A DNA stretch of 56,292 nucleotides from Gammaproteobacteria bacterium 53_120_T64 (GCA_002162815.1 MAAT01000037.1:1-56292); one strand, 5' to 3'. Positions 20,359 to 29,427 are shown, counted from the stretch's first letter. Made by a program: numbers and translations. Notes: generated by a model from the sequence alone, not told the origin.

Positions 20359-22473
20359 ATGAACGGTCTAGGCGCTCGCCCTCTATTCATGATCACGGCC
20401 CTGCTGCTGGCGCTACTCCAGCCAGTGCAACTTCAGGCGGAGCCCTACCGCGTACAGGTCGGCGACCTGATAAAAATCGACCTGCCCGGTGAATCAAGCT
20501 TGGAGGAGGCTTTTCTCGTCAATCGCCAGGGACGCATCCTGCTACCCGAAGTCGGTTTGGTCGCCGTTGCCGACAGTCTTGAGTCAGAATTAAAAAACCT
20601 ATTGAGCAGCCAGCTTGGTGAGGTCTTTCTCGACCTGAGTCTTCTACAGGTCTATATCGCCCAGCGACAACTGCTCATCAGTGTCTACGGCTATGTCAAA
20701 CAGCCCGGTGAATTCACCCTGCCCGCCAATGGCACCGTGCAAATGGCTCTTCATGCGGCAGGGGGACTGCGCACGGGGGCTCAACTCAATCGCATCCAGC
20801 TGCTCCGCGCCGGTGTGCGCCAGGTATTTAACTACAAGCAATACTTAGACAGCGGTGACCTAGCCAATCTACCGCAGCTGAAATCCCTCGACAGCCTCTT
20901 CATTCCCTCCTCACCGATGACCGGTAATATTGAAGTCGACTTCGACCCCACCAAGGCAGCCGATGCCGGTGATGCCGCCGAGGATCGCCGCGCCATCAAA
21001 ATCTTTGGTGAGGTCAACAACCCCGGCAGCTATTCCTATCGCGCCTCGGCCAGCCTGATTGACTTATTAATGCGCGCCGGCGGGGTAACGCGCTATGCCG
21101 GTATCGAGCAAATCCGGCTGATTTCTCAAGGTGAACCGAAGCTGTTCAACCTCAAACACTACCTCGACCAAGGTGACGGTCGCCTACTACCCCCAGTGGA
21201 GGCCGGGGCCACTATTTTTGTGCCCCATAAGGAAGAACAGGTGAAAACCGGCGGCAATATTATCTATGTGATGGGGGAAGTGGCGAAACCCGGCGCCTAC
21301 GAGGGCCAAAAGGGGGCAACCTTTATGGACATCCTCTCCAACGCAGGCGGCCCCACCCGCTTTGCCGAATCCCGACAAATTCGTATTCTGAGAGCCAATG
21401 GCGAGATTGTGCGCTTTGATTTAGCCGGTTACACCGAGGGCACCGTCAAGGCCTCGCCCCCGAACATACAAGCGGGCGATGCCATCTTTGTCCCGGAAAA
21501 AACCGATATGAATGAAAAATCCTGGCTAAAAGTGGCCCCCGATCGCGCGGTGCGCGTCATCGGCGAGGTGCTGCGCCCCGGTCGTATCGAGTGGTCCGAT
21601 GAAATGACCCTGCTCGATCTCCTCGCTCATGTCGGCGGGCCTAGCTCAACAGCAGACACCAGCAATATCGACATTATTGTTATCGACCCCCAGGGCCGTA
21701 CTCGCAATCGCCAATTCAACCTCGACGCCTTCATAAGCGGCGGCCACGGCGACCACCTACTACCACAAATTCGCGCCGGTGCCACCGTGCGCATTCACGA
21801 GCTACCTCGAGACCCCGCCAACAATAAAAGCCAATGGGTGCGTCAGGCCTCGGAAAAATCCATCTACGTGTTCGGCCAAGTTGGCGCCCCCGGACGCTAT
21901 ATGTTTACCGACACCATGCATTTTCTCGATATTTTGGCCGCAGCCGATGGCCCCACGGGCAATGCCGACCTACATAACGTACGCATTAGTCATCGTGGTG
22001 AAAAGCCGGCACGTATCAGTCGCTTAAACTTGGCCCTCTATTTTGAAACCGGTGATGAAGAATTACTGCCGGAGGTGCGCACCGGCGACACGATTTTTAT
22101 TCCCGAAAAGGACCGTATCTGGCTCGAGCAATCCAAGGAGACTACGGTGCGCGTTATCGGCGCCGTCAACAAACCTGGCCGCTATCGCTTTAATGACAAC
22201 ATGACCCTGCTCGACCTCCTCGCAGAGGCCGGCGGCCCCAGTTCGGACGCCTATATCCAAAAGATAACGGTCATTAATTTGTCCTGCTGTCAAAACCAGG
22301 CCCGTAGTTTTGACCTCGCCGACTTCAGCCGCAACGCTAGGATTGCCAACATTCCCGTACTGCGCGCCGGCGACACGATATTTATTCCCAATAAAAAAGA
22401 CAGCACCATGGGCAAAATACGCACCGTTATCAAAGACATCTTCCAAATTTCAGCACTTGCATTGCTACTCTAG
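20359..22473 (+). CDS. sypC: Wza-like polysaccharide export protein with six SLBB repeats, SypC-type
   Basis: 704 residues. A signal peptide ends near LQAEP; there is no lipobox cysteine, unlike Wza itself. Residues about 25-110 are the Poly_export domain (YRVQVGDLIKIDLPG). Then come six SLBB repeats, each with G.V..PG.Y.....T..D.L..AGG, starting near residues 112, 213, 310, 395, 498 and 590. Each is linked by a short D/E-rich strand that ends in 'GDTIFIP' or similar. The C-terminus is a hydrophobic helix-like stretch. It probably forms the periplasmic and outer-membrane channel. GGAGG lies upstream of the ATG. Confidence 0.85.
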   Translation: MNGLGARPLFMITALLLALLQPVQLQAEPYRVQVGDLIKIDLPGESSLEEAFLVNRQGRILLPEVGLVAVADSLESELKNLLSSQLGEVFLDLSLLQVYIAQRQLLISVYGYVKQPGEFTLPANGTVQMALHAAGGLRTGAQLNRIQLLRAGVRQVFNYKQYLDSGDLANLPQLKSLDSLFIPSSPMTGNIEVDFDPTKAADAGDAAEDRRAIKIFGEVNNPGSYSYRASASLIDLLMRAGGVTRYAGIEQIRLISQGEPKLFNLKHYLDQGDGRLLPPVEAGATIFVPHKEEQVKTGGNIIYVMGEVAKPGAYEGQKGATFMDILSNAGGPTRFAESRQIRILRANGEIVRFDLAGYTEGTVKASPPNIQAGDAIFVPEKTDMNEKSWLKVAPDRAVRVIGEVLRPGRIEWSDEMTLLDLLAHVGGPSSTADTSNIDIIVIDPQGRTRNRQFNLDAFISGGHGDHLLPQIRAGATVRIHELPRDPANNKSQWVRQASEKSIYVFGQVGAPGRYMFTDTMHFLDILAAADGPTGNADLHNVRISHRGEKPARISRLNLALYFETGDEELLPEVRTGDTIFIPEKDRIWLEQSKETTVRVIGAVNKPGRYRFNDNMTLLDLLAEAGGPSSDAYIQKITVINLSCCQNQARSFDLADFSRNARIANIPVLRAGDTIFIPNKKDSTMGKIRTVIKDIFQISALALLL

Positions 22474-22483
22474 GTAAAAAATC

Positions 22484-23212
22484 ATGCACTTCAATCCCCA
22501 GCATATGGAAATTGAGCAAATATACAGCCGCTTGCTGTCCTGTGGCCAACGCGCACTGTCGATTTGCGCGGCCAACCCTGGTGAAGGCGTGACCTCTGTG
22601 GCCCTGGCGTTGGCGCAACGCAATCTACTGGCCGGAAAAAGTACCTTACTGGTGGACTTCAACTGTTACCGGCCGACGCTGAAACCGCTTTTAAGCTTGG
22701 GAGGCAACAGCGCGAAGCACCCCGAAGAGATGCTCTTCAGTGCGGCGGCAGAGCCACAACTACTGGGCAGTGCCGAGGGGGAGTTGGCCATTACCGGTAT
22801 ACCCTGCCCCCAGCGTCGCGAATTTATCATGACATTGCGCAAACCCGGCATGCTGGAACAGTGCATTGAGCAGTGGCTGCAAAATTATGACAGCATTTTA
22901 TTCGACACCTCGGCTCTCAACCGCAGCAATGGCAACAACATCCCCCCCGAACGGGTCGCGGCTGCCTGCGATGGCGCCGTACTGGTTGTACTCGCTGGAA
23001 GTACCACGGAGGCCATGGCCGCCAGCGCCATCACCAGGCTGCAAGACGGAGGGGCGCAATTGCTGGCCTGTATTTACAACGATCGCGACAACCCCTCCCT
23101 AAAAAACGAATTACTGCGTGAATTAAATCGACTCGAACCTCGCTTCAAGGGCATTGTTCGGTACCTTGGCGCATGGCTGCGCAACAATCGTCTACTGGCC
23201 ATGTCAATTTGA
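22484..23212 (+). CDS. sypD: CpsD/CapB-like ParA-type ATPase, SypD-type
   Basis: 242 residues. It resembles the cytoplasmic half of Wzc/CpsD bacterial tyrosine kinases: a P-loop region AANPGEGVTSVALALAQ, a Walker A' LLVDFNCYRPTL and a Walker B DSILFDTSAL. The P-loop has valine where the lysine of GEGKT/S belongs, and there is no C-terminal tyrosine cluster (only Tyr227 near the end). It may therefore regulate chain length or assembly without classic kinase action. No Wzz domain is fused; that role is played by the later sypO gene. Ten bases after sypC. Confidence 0.75.
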   Translation: MHFNPQHMEIEQIYSRLLSCGQRALSICAANPGEGVTSVALALAQRNLLAGKSTLLVDFNCYRPTLKPLLSLGGNSAKHPEEMLFSAAAEPQLLGSAEGELAITGIPCPQRREFIMTLRKPGMLEQCIEQWLQNYDSILFDTSALNRSNGNNIPPERVAAACDGAVLVVLAGSTTEAMAASAITRLQDGGAQLLACIYNDRDNPSLKNELLRELNRLEPRFKGIVRYLGAWLRNNRLLAMSI

Positions 23213-23252
23213 ACTACGATCAATTGTGGAGTCACAACACGGCGGAATTAGC

Positions 23253-24857
23253 ATGGAAAAGTTACTCGTCACACTCAACGAACCCGTTACCCTGAATGGC
23301 ACCCGCGAGCTACGCCACCAGCTCGAACAGTTAATAAGCGACAGTATTGAGGAGCAAGTCCTCGCTCGACGCATCTTACTGTGCCTATCGGAAGTCTTGA
23401 ATAACCTGGTACTGCACGCAGGGCCGCAAACCCGTGACAAGCGTGAACGTGCAGCGCAGACCATGACGCTACGTTTTGCAGAGCTGCAAAACGGCTGGCG
23501 CTTAGAGGTTATTGATGACGGCGATCCCTGGGACCCGACCCTCTATCAGGCACCCGTATCTGATCAGGACCCCCGTTTGCGAAGTGTCGGGCGAGGTATT
23601 GAATTACTGCACAGCCAATGTGACCAGCTACAGTATTGGCCCGGAGATGATGGCGCGCATAATCGCTTGCAACTCATCTGGGGGGGGGACACAGCATCCA
23701 GGGCGTCCATCCTTATTGTCGATGACGACCCCACCCTACTGCGCCTTTATGCCGCTTACCTGGCGAAAAAATACAAAGTCGGCGTCGCCACCAGTGCCGA
23801 AGAGGCTATCGAGAAACTAAAGTGTAAAAAGGTCGACCTCATCATTTCTGACATCAACATGCCACAAATGAGCGGTCTCGGTCTCTGTAAACAATTACAG
23901 CTAAATCAACACACCGAAACCCTGCCCTTTATTTTTCTCAGTGCCCATGACAACTCTCACTTACAGCAACGCGCCAACGGTTTAGGGGTCGATGATTATC
24001 TGCGTAAGCCCGTCGACAAGCAGCGCTTAACCTGTAGCATTGAACGCGTTCTATCCCGCTCAAAAAAAATTCGTCGACAACTGTCCAAGAATTTAAACAA
24101 AAACATTACCAACTCACTGCCGATTCGCCTGCCAAAGCTCGTCCATAATTGGCAACTAGCAATGGCACAACTTAACGGTGGAACGGGCGGCGGTGACCTC
24201 TTACTCCACAAGGTTGGCGAGAGCCATTTACGACTGTTATTAGCCGACATTATGGGGCATGACGACAGCGCCAAGTTTTTTGCCCATGCCTGTGGTGCCT
24301 ACCTTCACGGCCTACTTCAAGCGCAAGAGGACAATACCAGTGCCGCACCACTGCTCGAAAAACTGTCAAACTTTGCCTTACAAGACCAGCTCTTATCGAA
24401 GATTACTCTAACCTGCTGTTCTGCCCTACTCCTGCCGGAAGGGCAAATTATGCTCGCGACGGCAGGTCACCCACCACCCCTGCTGATTAATGCCAAGGGG
24501 GTGACACCGATAGCCAGCAGCGGCATGCTACCTGGCTTGGTCAAAGACACGGAGTATCAAGATCGCCACCTCTGTTTACGCGCAGGTGAACGCCTGGCGC
24601 TGTACACCGATGGCCTGTTTGATTCCAGCAGCGACGCACTGGTGCGCGCAAAGAACGAGGAGGCCATTAACGCCACTCTAGCCGCAACACTTAACCAACC
24701 TCTGGACGTGGCATTAGAAAAAGTGATGGCAACATTCCAACAAGTGACTGGCACCACCATCAAAGATGACGTCCTATTGCTACTACTCGAGCGATCCTCG
24801 CAAGCCTCCGAGCCAGGCCCCGCAGCAGAAGATAAATCGCCATTAAACCTCCCCTAG
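23253..24857 (+). CDS. sypE: RsbW-like kinase / receiver / PP2C phosphatase protein, SypE-type
   Basis: 534 residues from the ATG at 23253, which has GGCGGA six bases upstream; the longer frame overlaps sypD. Domains: an N-terminal GHKL ATPase of the anti-sigma (RsbW) type (residues 1-140; N-box LCLSEVLNNLVLHAG, G1 box DDGDPWDP), a receiver (about 150-265; VDDDP and phospho-acceptor Asp200 in SDINMP, Lys in RKPVDK), and a SpoIIE/PP2C phosphatase (about 300-520; LLLADIMGHDDSAKF, TAGHPPPLL, LYTDGLFDSSSD). This exact three-part layout is that of V. fischeri SypE, which sets the phosphorylation state of SypA. It ends four bases before the opposed VanZ-like gene ends. Confidence 0.88.
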   Translation: MEKLLVTLNEPVTLNGTRELRHQLEQLISDSIEEQVLARRILLCLSEVLNNLVLHAGPQTRDKRERAAQTMTLRFAELQNGWRLEVIDDGDPWDPTLYQAPVSDQDPRLRSVGRGIELLHSQCDQLQYWPGDDGAHNRLQLIWGGDTASRASILIVDDDPTLLRLYAAYLAKKYKVGVATSAEEAIEKLKCKKVDLIISDINMPQMSGLGLCKQLQLNQHTETLPFIFLSAHDNSHLQQRANGLGVDDYLRKPVDKQRLTCSIERVLSRSKKIRRQLSKNLNKNITNSLPIRLPKLVHNWQLAMAQLNGGTGGGDLLLHKVGESHLRLLLADIMGHDDSAKFFAHACGAYLHGLLQAQEDNTSAAPLLEKLSNFALQDQLLSKITLTCCSALLLPEGQIMLATAGHPPPLLINAKGVTPIASSGMLPGLVKDTEYQDRHLCLRAGERLALYTDGLFDSSSDALVRAKNEEAINATLAATLNQPLDVALEKVMATFQQVTGTTIKDDVLLLLLERSSQASEPGPAAEDKSPLNLP

Positions 24858-24871
24858 TGCACTAGAGGAGG
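24848..24871. terminator. Palindrome holding both stop codons of convergent genes
   Basis: A 24-base near-perfect palindrome with one mismatched pair and centre TAGTGCACTA. The TAG stop of sypE (24855-24857) and the TAG stop of the opposed VanZ-like gene (24862-24864) both lie within it. It can form a stem on either transcript but lacks a T run, so it may stop or stabilise transcripts rather than act as a classic terminator. Confidence 0.45.
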
Positions 24872-25884
24872 CGAATGCTATCAATATACAAGCGCACAGG
24901 AACCGTCGGCTGATGGGTAAATAAACTCAGTGCTTGTATCAAACGCATATCCATATTGCGTTGCTGGGGTGCATTTTCGATGACCTGAAGCGGTATATTG
25001 ATGAAATTCCAGCCTGGCACAATAACAAGCGGGGTATTAAATTTATCATTAAAGTGAAAACCATTGCGTTGATAGTCCCGGTCAAAGACTTCCAGTTCAA
25101 AAGGTGTCGTCTGCTTGCTGGCGCTGTACACAGCGAGATGGAGGAATTGCAGGCTTGACCAATCGCCAACGAGGTGGTGGAGACTTACGCTCGGGTATTC
25201 CCCATTAAGAAATTGAACGTCTAGGGTATAACCACCCGAGCGGGGAAACGGTTGTGAACGATGCGCCACAACATTGGCAAACGTCCAGCGCTGTAATTGT
25301 ATCGATGTCTCAAAGTTAGCCAGGACGGGAAAATCACGTCTCATCGCCCACTCATCCAAGAGCCGAAGCTCTACATCCCGCAAACCCAAACCAAGCATAA
25401 GCACAATACCAAACCGTATTGTCAATCGCCCCCGCCCTGCGACCCTTGCCTTCTGCAATGCCAGTACCAGCAAGCCCAAATTAGCGCCAATGACATCGTT
25501 GAAAATATCAGCGACGGAAAAACTTCGCCCTAAGTGTAATTGCAAGTATTCAATTCCGGCCCCCAAGCCTAGGGCCGCGATATTACTCAATAACAGCCTA
25601 TAGCTAAGGGTATGGGCGGCCATGCTGAGACAAGAAAAATAGCCGTAACTGAGAAGACCAAAAAGGAGTAGATGCCCCGCATTCCAAAGGTCTCTCAGCA
25701 GAGGAGATCTCAGGCTGACACCTGCACCGAGCCCTACTATCATCAGCAAGATCAAGGTGATGATAAGCAGTGAGCCTATGACTAACTTTAGTCTCAACAT
25801 GGAAGTACTCGCTGAACTAACCAGTGATATGGACTTGGAGGAAATCTTTTTATAACAAAATTTAAACTTATAGAAACAAGCCAT
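24862..25884 (-). CDS. VanZ-like family membrane protein
   Basis: 340 residues from the first ATG; an ATG at 25800 (312 residues, starting MLRLKLVIG) is as likely since neither has a good ribosome-binding site. Hydrophobic segments lie near residues 30-55, 65-85, 95-115 and 125-165. The middle shows the VanZ-like pattern: LLLFGLLSYGYFS, then GAGIEYLQLHLGRSFSVADIFNDVIGANLGLL, which matches E.LQ....R..S..D...N..GA..G. The last 160 residues are a beta-rich periplasmic-like extension of unknown function. It is antisense to the syp genes and convergent with sypE, and is not part of the V. fischeri syp set. Confidence 0.75.
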   Translation of the reverse strand: MACFYKFKFCYKKISSKSISLVSSASTSMLRLKLVIGSLLIITLILLMIVGLGAGVSLRSPLLRDLWNAGHLLLFGLLSYGYFSCLSMAAHTLSYRLLLSNIAALGLGAGIEYLQLHLGRSFSVADIFNDVIGANLGLLVLALQKARVAGRGRLTIRFGIVLMLGLGLRDVELRLLDEWAMRRDFPVLANFETSIQLQRWTFANVVAHRSQPFPRSGGYTLDVQFLNGEYPSVSLHHLVGDWSSLQFLHLAVYSASKQTTPFELEVFDRDYQRNGFHFNDKFNTPLVIVPGWNFINIPLQVIENAPQQRNMDMRLIQALSLFTHQPTVPVRLYIDSIRLL

Positions 25885-25929
25885 TAATCACAACATCCGT
25901 ATGCATTTAGTGCTTTAGTTGTTAAATCC

Positions 25930-25935
25930 TATAAT
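25930..25935 (+). promoter_or_regulatory. Possible sigma-70 -10 box ahead of the receiver-sypF-sypG unit
   Basis: A perfect TATAAT about 110 bases before the receiver gene. A -35 is weak (TTTAGT at spacing 18). The regulators, unlike the polysaccharide genes, show no sigma-54 promoter, so they may be expressed constitutively to prime the system. Confidence 0.4.
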
Positions 25936-26045
25936 AAGCCCATAACTCAAGGAGACATCATCAACAATATTACAAGCAATTCACCTACAGCCAAATCGCC
26001 CACAGTTAAGGCTGCTTAAATGATGGCAGGAATAGGTATTTAACG

Positions 26046-26447
26046 ATGCCCTTTGGAAAAGACAAGAAATGCGTTCTAGTCATAGATGATGATGCCAGCT
26101 TATTGCGCCAGATCCGCTACCGGCTTGAGCACCACGAGGGCTTGGCAGTGACAGAGGCGATGGACGGAGAGCAGGGCCTGGAGCTAGCGAAGTGTGATAA
26201 CCCCGACATTATCATCCTAGATTGGATGCTACCCGGCATGCAAGGTCTCGAAGTACTCGAATACCTAAGAGCCATGAGTGTTACACAAAAAACACCGGTA
26301 TTAATGCTGACCGGTAAAAACAAGGTTGGCAATATTGAAGATGCTTTTCAGCTCGGCGCGCAAGCCTATTTAACTAAACCCTTTTCTCTGCAAAAGCTCG
26401 GCGAAAAAGTTCAGAGTTTACTCAGTAATAGCCTCGGTAACGGCTAA
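26046..26447 (+). CDS. Stand-alone response regulator receiver
   Basis: 133 residues, one receiver domain only. Acidic pocket in VIDDD, phospho-acceptor Asp59 in ILDWMLPGMQG, Thr in LMLTGKN and Lys in YLTKPFSLQKL. No output domain. It ends five bases before the hybrid kinase and is in the same unit, so it is likely a partner or phosphate sink of that kinase. It is an addition to the syp gene order known from V. fischeri. Confidence 0.88.
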   Translation: MPFGKDKKCVLVIDDDASLLRQIRYRLEHHEGLAVTEAMDGEQGLELAKCDNPDIIILDWMLPGMQGLEVLEYLRAMSVTQKTPVLMLTGKNKVGNIEDAFQLGAQAYLTKPFSLQKLGEKVQSLLSNSLGNG

Positions 26448-26452
26448 AGGTT

Positions 26453-29410
26453 ATGGCCTCTTTGCACACCGATAAAACCACACATCAACAGGCTCAGCCC
26501 CCGTCAATTCCCAAGGCATTACGATGGGGTATTCTTGCTATTTGCCTGCTACCGGCCGCCTTGCACCTGGTCGGCGTCGATTTCTCCTCGCAAAGTCCAG
26601 CCTTAGATAAAACCTCGGGGCTTGATACTCAAGAAATCGAGCTGCTTGAAAGTCAATTTGTGGCTTTTACAGGTGCTTTCACTCATGCACTATTGGAGTG
26701 GACAGCCTTTTGCATAGCCGGATTTGTCGTTTTTCTTGGTTTTAGCCACTATAAAACAACTCAGAATGACACCACACCCATTATCGCCGTTGCCTTTTTT
26801 ACCGCTGGCTGCATGGATGCCTTCCACACACTGGCGGCCGCCAGGCTTATCGACGCCGTAACCGACAATAGTGACTTTATTCCCTTTACCTGGGCAATAT
26901 CTCGCCTGTTCAGCGCCCTTATTCTGATCATTGGCGTCACTATCGCGATTTTTCGCAAGCCACAAAATCTACACAAACCAAATCTCAATTTTGTTGTTGG
27001 CGTAAGCCTAGCATTCGGTTTATGCACCTATATTATTATTGCCTTAGCGGCCACCTCACCCGCCCTGCCCCAGACAACCTATCCCGATGCCTTTGTTAGC
27101 CGACCCTACGATGCCCTGCCCTTACTGTTATTTATCATTGCCGGCCTGGTAATTTACCCCCTACTTTACAAACGCCACCCGAGTGTCTTTTCCTACTGTC
27201 TCATTATCAGCGCCGTACCTGAGGTGATGACACAATTACACATGACCTTTGGCTCTACAGCACTCTACGATAGTCATTTCAACATTGCCCACTTCCTGAA
27301 AATCATCGCCTACACCGTACCCCTACTCGGTTTAACACTGGACTTCACCCAGGCTCACCAGGAATTGCAGCTGGAAATTCACGACCGCAAAGACGCAGAG
27401 CAAGCCCTTAAAGAAATTGATATTCGCCAAAAAACGATTCTATCTACCGTCGCCGATGCCATTATCACCATTAGTAAGCATGGCTTAATCCAGAGCTTTA
27501 ATCCCGCCGCAGAAAAAATATTTGGCTATACAAAAAGCGAAGTTATCGGCACCAATATCGCAACGCTAGTGCCGATACAGAGCTCCGATAATGACAATGA
27601 ATATAGCGTCGGAAATCCAAACTTTCAGCCACCAAAGATCTTCATCGACAATAATGCGCTGCACGGGCGACGTAAAAATGGTCACACATTTCCCATTGAA
27701 TTTAATATGGCCAATATGAATATCGATGGCGAGACTGGCTATGTGGGTATTTTACGTGATATCACCGAGCGCAGTGAGAATGAACAAACCCTAAACCATA
27801 AAACCAAAGAGGCTGAGGCTGCCAACAACGCAAAATCGGGTTTTTTGGCGACCATGAGTCACGAAATTCGCACACCAATGAATGCGGTGCTTGGCGTGCT
27901 AGGGCTCTTACTTGATTCACCCCTCAATGAAAAACAACGCCATCTGGTACAAACCGGTCGTGACTCCGGTGAACTCCTACTTTATATTATCAACGATATT
28001 CTCGATTTTTCTAAAATGGAGGCGGACAAGTTTAAACTAGAACATAGCGCTTTCGATTTACACCGTTTATTGCATAGTAGCGTCGAATTATTGCGCCACC
28101 AGGCCGAGCAAAAAGGGCTCTCCCTACTGCTAATTCTAGACAAGGATCTACCCCAATATGCCAACAGTGATGCCGATCGGCTGCGCCAGATCCTCATCAA
28201 TCTGATTAACAATGCGATTAAATTTACCAATGAGGGCAGCATCATTGTCAGTGCGTCGGTAACTTACGATCAAGACGATAATTTAGTATTGCACTGTTCG
28301 GTTGAAGACACCGGGATTGGCATCCCCCTTGAGAAGCAACAATCCCTTTTTAATGAATTCACCATGGTCGACCATAGCTATTCACGCTATCAAGAGGGTA
28401 CCGGGCTGGGGCTAGCAATATGCAAGCGCTTAGTGATGATGATGGGTGGCGATATTCACTGTACCAGCGATATCAATAAAGGCAGTAGCTTCAATTTCAC
28501 CATTCACTTACAAGCCAGTTCTGAAGGTGAAGCCGTGATCCGTTCAGAAGTTTCAGAAATACTACCTGCCAGCGATACACGAATACTGCTAGCTGAAGAT
28601 AATCCTGCCAACCAGATGATTATTAAAAGCATTTTAGAATGCGCTAATCTGAAGGTCGATATTGTTGCCAATGGCCGTGAAGCCGTTGAGGCGGTCAGCA
28701 ACATACCCTACGACATCGTCTTAATGGACATTTCAATGCCGGAAATGGATGGTATGACGGCAACGCGTAATATTCGCGACTTACCCGGAGACGTCGGAAA
28801 ACTGCCCATTGTCGCCCTTACCGCCCACGCTTTGGCCGAAGACAAGCAGCGCTTTTTAGCAGCGGGCATGAACGATTATTTGAGTAAACCCATCGACCGC
28901 AACGCGGCTCTGTATTGTATCGCCAGCTGGACCTTAGCGATGACCGGGAAGGATTCTGGGGAGCAGGCCTTAGCTAAAAAGGCCATCGACCAAAATGGCA
29001 GTGGCAGTGGCAGTGGCAGTGGCAGTGGCAGTGGCAGTGGCAGTGGCAGTGGCAACAGTAGTGAATATGTCGATGAAGCGGTGCTACAACAGATGGTAAA
29101 GGACACGGCGGCTGAAATTGCACCCAAACTTCTAATACTTTATATCGAAGATGCGAAACAACGCAGCCTTATCATCAAGAGCGCGATCGAAAACCAAGAC
29201 TTTCCCACCCTCGAATTTGAATGTCATACCTTGGGTAGTAGTGCCGCTGCTCATGGCAATGCCAAACTGCATCAATTCGCTCGAAAAACCGAACAACTCT
29301 GTATTGACGGTCATCATCAACAGGCCTTGAGTACCGCAAACACCCTGCTAAACCTTAGCGATGAATCATTTCGTCAACTCGCCAAGCGCGCCCGACAAGG
29401 CTTTACATAA
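26453..29410 (+). CDS. sypF: Hybrid sensor histidine kinase with Hpt, SypF-type
   Basis: 985 residues. Eight hydrophobic segments in residues 20-300, with FFTAGCMDAFHTLAA as a MASE3-like motif, make an integral membrane sensor. A PAS domain follows (about 320-440), then HisKA with His470 in MSHEIRTPMNAVLG, HATPase_c (N-box INLINNAIKFT, DTGIGIP, GTGLGLAICKRL), a receiver with Asp759 in LMDISMPEMDG, and a linker of nine Gly-Ser pairs (849-866). The Hpt domain has His925 in CHTLGSSAAAHG. Order and Hpt match V. fischeri SypF, which activates SypG through its Hpt domain. The eight-segment sensor may differ from the Vibrio one. Confidence 0.87.
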   Translation: MASLHTDKTTHQQAQPPSIPKALRWGILAICLLPAALHLVGVDFSSQSPALDKTSGLDTQEIELLESQFVAFTGAFTHALLEWTAFCIAGFVVFLGFSHYKTTQNDTTPIIAVAFFTAGCMDAFHTLAAARLIDAVTDNSDFIPFTWAISRLFSALILIIGVTIAIFRKPQNLHKPNLNFVVGVSLAFGLCTYIIIALAATSPALPQTTYPDAFVSRPYDALPLLLFIIAGLVIYPLLYKRHPSVFSYCLIISAVPEVMTQLHMTFGSTALYDSHFNIAHFLKIIAYTVPLLGLTLDFTQAHQELQLEIHDRKDAEQALKEIDIRQKTILSTVADAIITISKHGLIQSFNPAAEKIFGYTKSEVIGTNIATLVPIQSSDNDNEYSVGNPNFQPPKIFIDNNALHGRRKNGHTFPIEFNMANMNIDGETGYVGILRDITERSENEQTLNHKTKEAEAANNAKSGFLATMSHEIRTPMNAVLGVLGLLLDSPLNEKQRHLVQTGRDSGELLLYIINDILDFSKMEADKFKLEHSAFDLHRLLHSSVELLRHQAEQKGLSLLLILDKDLPQYANSDADRLRQILINLINNAIKFTNEGSIIVSASVTYDQDDNLVLHCSVEDTGIGIPLEKQQSLFNEFTMVDHSYSRYQEGTGLGLAICKRLVMMMGGDIHCTSDINKGSSFNFTIHLQASSEGEAVIRSEVSEILPASDTRILLAEDNPANQMIIKSILECANLKVDIVANGREAVEAVSNIPYDIVLMDISMPEMDGMTATRNIRDLPGDVGKLPIVALTAHALAEDKQRFLAAGMNDYLSKPIDRNAALYCIASWTLAMTGKDSGEQALAKKAIDQNGSGSGSGSGSGSGSGSGSGNSSEYVDEAVLQQMVKDTAAEIAPKLLILYIEDAKQRSLIIKSAIENQDFPTLEFECHTLGSSAAAHGNAKLHQFARKTEQLCIDGHHQQALSTANTLLNLSDESFRQLAKRARQGFT
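28997..29050 (+). repeat. (GGCAGT)9 hexanucleotide repeat inside sypF
   Basis: Nine exact tandem copies of a six-base unit. They encode nine Gly-Ser pairs in the linker between the receiver and the Hpt domain. Each gain or loss of one unit keeps the frame, so copy changes would alter linker length, not stop translation. The following codons (GGC AAC AGT) look like decayed copies. Confidence 0.95.
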
Positions 29411-29427
29411 CGACCAAGGGAGGAGTC

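Noticed and set aside
28997..29050. CRISPR-like direct repeat
   Set aside because: It is a simple six-base tandem repeat without spacers, in frame in a coding sequence.
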